From contig SKJM01000308.1 of assembly GCA_007122045.1 (NCBI GenBank), forward strand, positions 1 through 5,935: a stretch of DNA of 5,935 nt, in the 5' to 3' direction. A program made the position numbers and the translations under genes. Below the pieces are notes generated by a model that saw only the letters and a list, made by a program, of their open reading frames with translations, was not told the origin of the DNA and did no database searches. Shown piece after piece: positions 4,704 through 5,935 of this stretch. Numbering within the stretch: position 1 is the stretch's first letter; every line of letters begins with the position of its first letter. This DNA is from Planctomycetales bacterium. GTDB taxonomy: Bacteria > Planctomycetota > Planctomycetia > Pirellulales > Thermoguttaceae.

Positions 4704-5935
4704 ATGAAAGACATGGACAAACGGCGCCGCGTGATGGCCCGCTCGATGCAGTTGGGCCACTGCATCTGCGACCCGAAAAAGTCGTGCCCGTGCGACGTCT
4801 TCCGAGAGCAGGACCTCTGCCCCTGCGCCGGCGAAAGGCCCGAGCCGCCCCTCCGCCCGGTGCGGCTGACCGACCTGGTGGACCGCCCCGGCTGCGCGTC
4901 GAAGATCGACGCCGACTCGCTGCGCCGCGTCCTGGCGGGGCTGCCCGCCCTCGACGACCCGCGCGTGCTGATCGGCATGCCCGCCGCCGACGACGCCGGC
5001 GTGTACCTGCTCCACGAGCGCGAGGCGCTGGTGCAGACGGTCGACGTCTTCGCCCCCTCGGTCGACGATCCCTACACCTTCGGGCAGATTGCCGCGGCTA
5101 ATTCCCTCAGCGACGTGTACGCCATGGGCGGCCGGCCCATCACGGCCCTGTCGATCGTGGGGTTCCCCGTCGGCGACGTGCCCGGCGACGTGCTCCACGA
5201 AATCCTCCGCGGCGGCATCGACAAGATGAACGAGGCCGGCGTGGCGGTGATCGGCGGCCACAGCATCAACGACCGCGAAATCAAGGCCGGATTCGCCGTC
5301 ACCGGCCTGATCGACCCCGAACGCGTCGTGTCGAACGCCGGTCTGAAGCCGGGCGACCGCCTCGTGCTGACCAAGCCGCTGGGCACGGGCGTGCTGGCGT
5401 TTGCGGGCCAGATCGGCCGCGCCCCGCCCGGCGCGCTCGACGCGGCCGCCCACAGCATGGCGCGGCTCAACCGCGACGCCGCCCGGCTGATGGTCGAGTG
5501 CGGCGCACACGCCTGTACCGACGTGACCGGCTTCGGGCTGGTGGGGCACCTGGCCGCGATGGCCGCGGGCAGCGCGGTCGACGTGCAAATCGAGTGGGAC
5601 CACCTGCCCCTGCTGCCCGGTGTGCTCCAGTGCCTCGCCGACGGCATCGTGCCCGGGGCCGTCGAGCGCAACCGGGAAGCATCGGGGGGAAGCCTCGCGA
5701 CCGGCGAGGGGGTCGACCGGGCCATGGCCGACCTGTGCTTCGACCCGCAGACCTCGGGCGGGCTGCTCATCGCGGTTGCCGAAAAAAATCTGGCCCCTCT
5801 ACTGGACAAGCTGCACGCGGCCGGCGACCCCCACGCCGCCTGCATCGGCGAGGTCGGCGGTCTCGGCACCGGCCGGGTGCTACTCTGCTCGAAAGGCCGG
5901 CGCCCTCTTCCATCCCCTCGCCCGATGCGTCATAA
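4704..5935 (+). CDS. selD: Selenophosphate synthetase with Cys-rich N-terminal extension (3' partial)
   Basis: It makes selenophosphate, AMP and phosphate from selenide, ATP and water, supplying selenium for selenocysteine, 2-selenouridine or selenium cofactors. The frame is open for 410 codons to the window edge, so the stop is missing; family motifs end near residue 395, so little is lost. PGCASKI carries catalytic C64 and K67 (E. coli C17 and K20); the second Cys of GCGCK is Ser here. The enzyme uses Cys, not Sec. Metal-binding aspartates fall at D97, D114 and D273 (TDVTGFG). GGHSI (184-188), TKPLG (223-227), VPGAVERN and DPQTSGG (347-353) are intact. Residues 1-51 are extra relative to E. 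coli SelD and contain CxC-x5-CPC-x8-CPC (C20, C22, C28, C30, C39, C41), resembling a small metal or Fe-S site. An in-frame TGA at 4671 limits the start. The ATG at 4704 lacks a good Shine-Dalgarno; M4 (4713) is an alternative. Confidence 0.93.
   Translation, partial: MKDMDKRRRVMARSMQLGHCICDPKKSCPCDVFREQDLCPCAGERPEPPLRPVRLTDLVDRPGCASKIDADSLRRVLAGLPALDDPRVLIGMPAADDAGVYLLHEREALVQTVDVFAPSVDDPYTFGQIAAANSLSDVYAMGGRPITALSIVGFPVGDVPGDVLHEILRGGIDKMNEAGVAVIGGHSINDREIKAGFAVTGLIDPERVVSNAGLKPGDRLVLTKPLGTGVLAFAGQIGRAPPGALDAAAHSMARLNRDAARLMVECGAHACTDVTGFGLVGHLAAMAAGSAVDVQIEWDHLPLLPGVLQCLADGIVPGAVERNREASGGSLATGEGVDRAMADLCFDPQTSGGLLIAVAEKNLAPLLDKLHAAGDPHAACIGEVGGLGTGRVLLCSKGRRPLPSPRPMRH

Noticed and set aside
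2936..4978. 680-residue open frame on the minus strand
   Set aside because: It lies antisense to trpB2, a gene with intact catalytic motifs, and into selD. It is low-complexity, reads through the inverted repeat and has no recognisable domain; such frames are expected in high-GC DNA.
4425..5603. 392-residue open frame on the minus strand
   Set aside because: Antisense to selD, which has complete family motifs; the composition is that of a shadow frame.
5498..5935. 145-residue + strand frame ending in TAA at the window edge
   Set aside because: It is the +2 frame inside selD, Arg/Pro/Gly-rich, while the selD frame remains open to the edge with conserved DPQTSGG.

Overview
The window is GC-rich bacterial DNA carrying four genes, all on the + strand, separated by intergenic DNA rich in inverted repeats. 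Gene content and the style of the intergenic repeats suggest a planctomycete, probably Pirellulales-like. That assignment rests on recollection and has not been searched.

Layout. Positions 1-714 hold no confident gene. They contain a nested inverted repeat (199-340), a small hairpin with a tandem 10-bp motif (387-426), and a weak promoter candidate (491-520). Positions 715-1872 encode a 385-residue putative nucleic-acid-binding protein with two helix-hairpin-helix-like segments and a sigma-region-4-like helix-turn-helix; its function is unknown. Positions 1955-2776 encode a stand-alone 3'-5' exonuclease of the PolB-exonuclease-like (DEDDy) family with its catalytic acidic residues intact. Positions 2777-3148 hold a hairpin, a MITE-like inverted repeat, a near-consensus sigma70-type promoter and a leader hairpin. 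Positions 3149-4507 encode a TrpB2-type tryptophan synthase beta chain. A candidate intrinsic terminator overlaps its stop codon and is followed by a 125-bp inverted-repeat element. From 4704 to the window edge runs selD (selenophosphate synthetase). It has an unusual cysteine-rich N-terminal extension, and its stop codon lies outside the window.

How they may work together. The first two genes could be cotranscribed (82-bp gap) and both look nucleic-acid related, so a shared role in DNA or RNA transactions is possible but unproven. TrpB2 has its own apparent promoter, leader and terminator. SelD is separated from it by the terminator and repeat, so the pair need not be one operon. SelD implies that the organism uses selenium (selenocysteine, selenouridine or a selenium cofactor). 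No tRNA, rRNA, CRISPR array or transposase gene was seen. The most interesting items are the CxC/CPC/CPC extension on SelD, the conserved-looking HhH/HTH protein, and the set of inverted-repeat elements around the genes.
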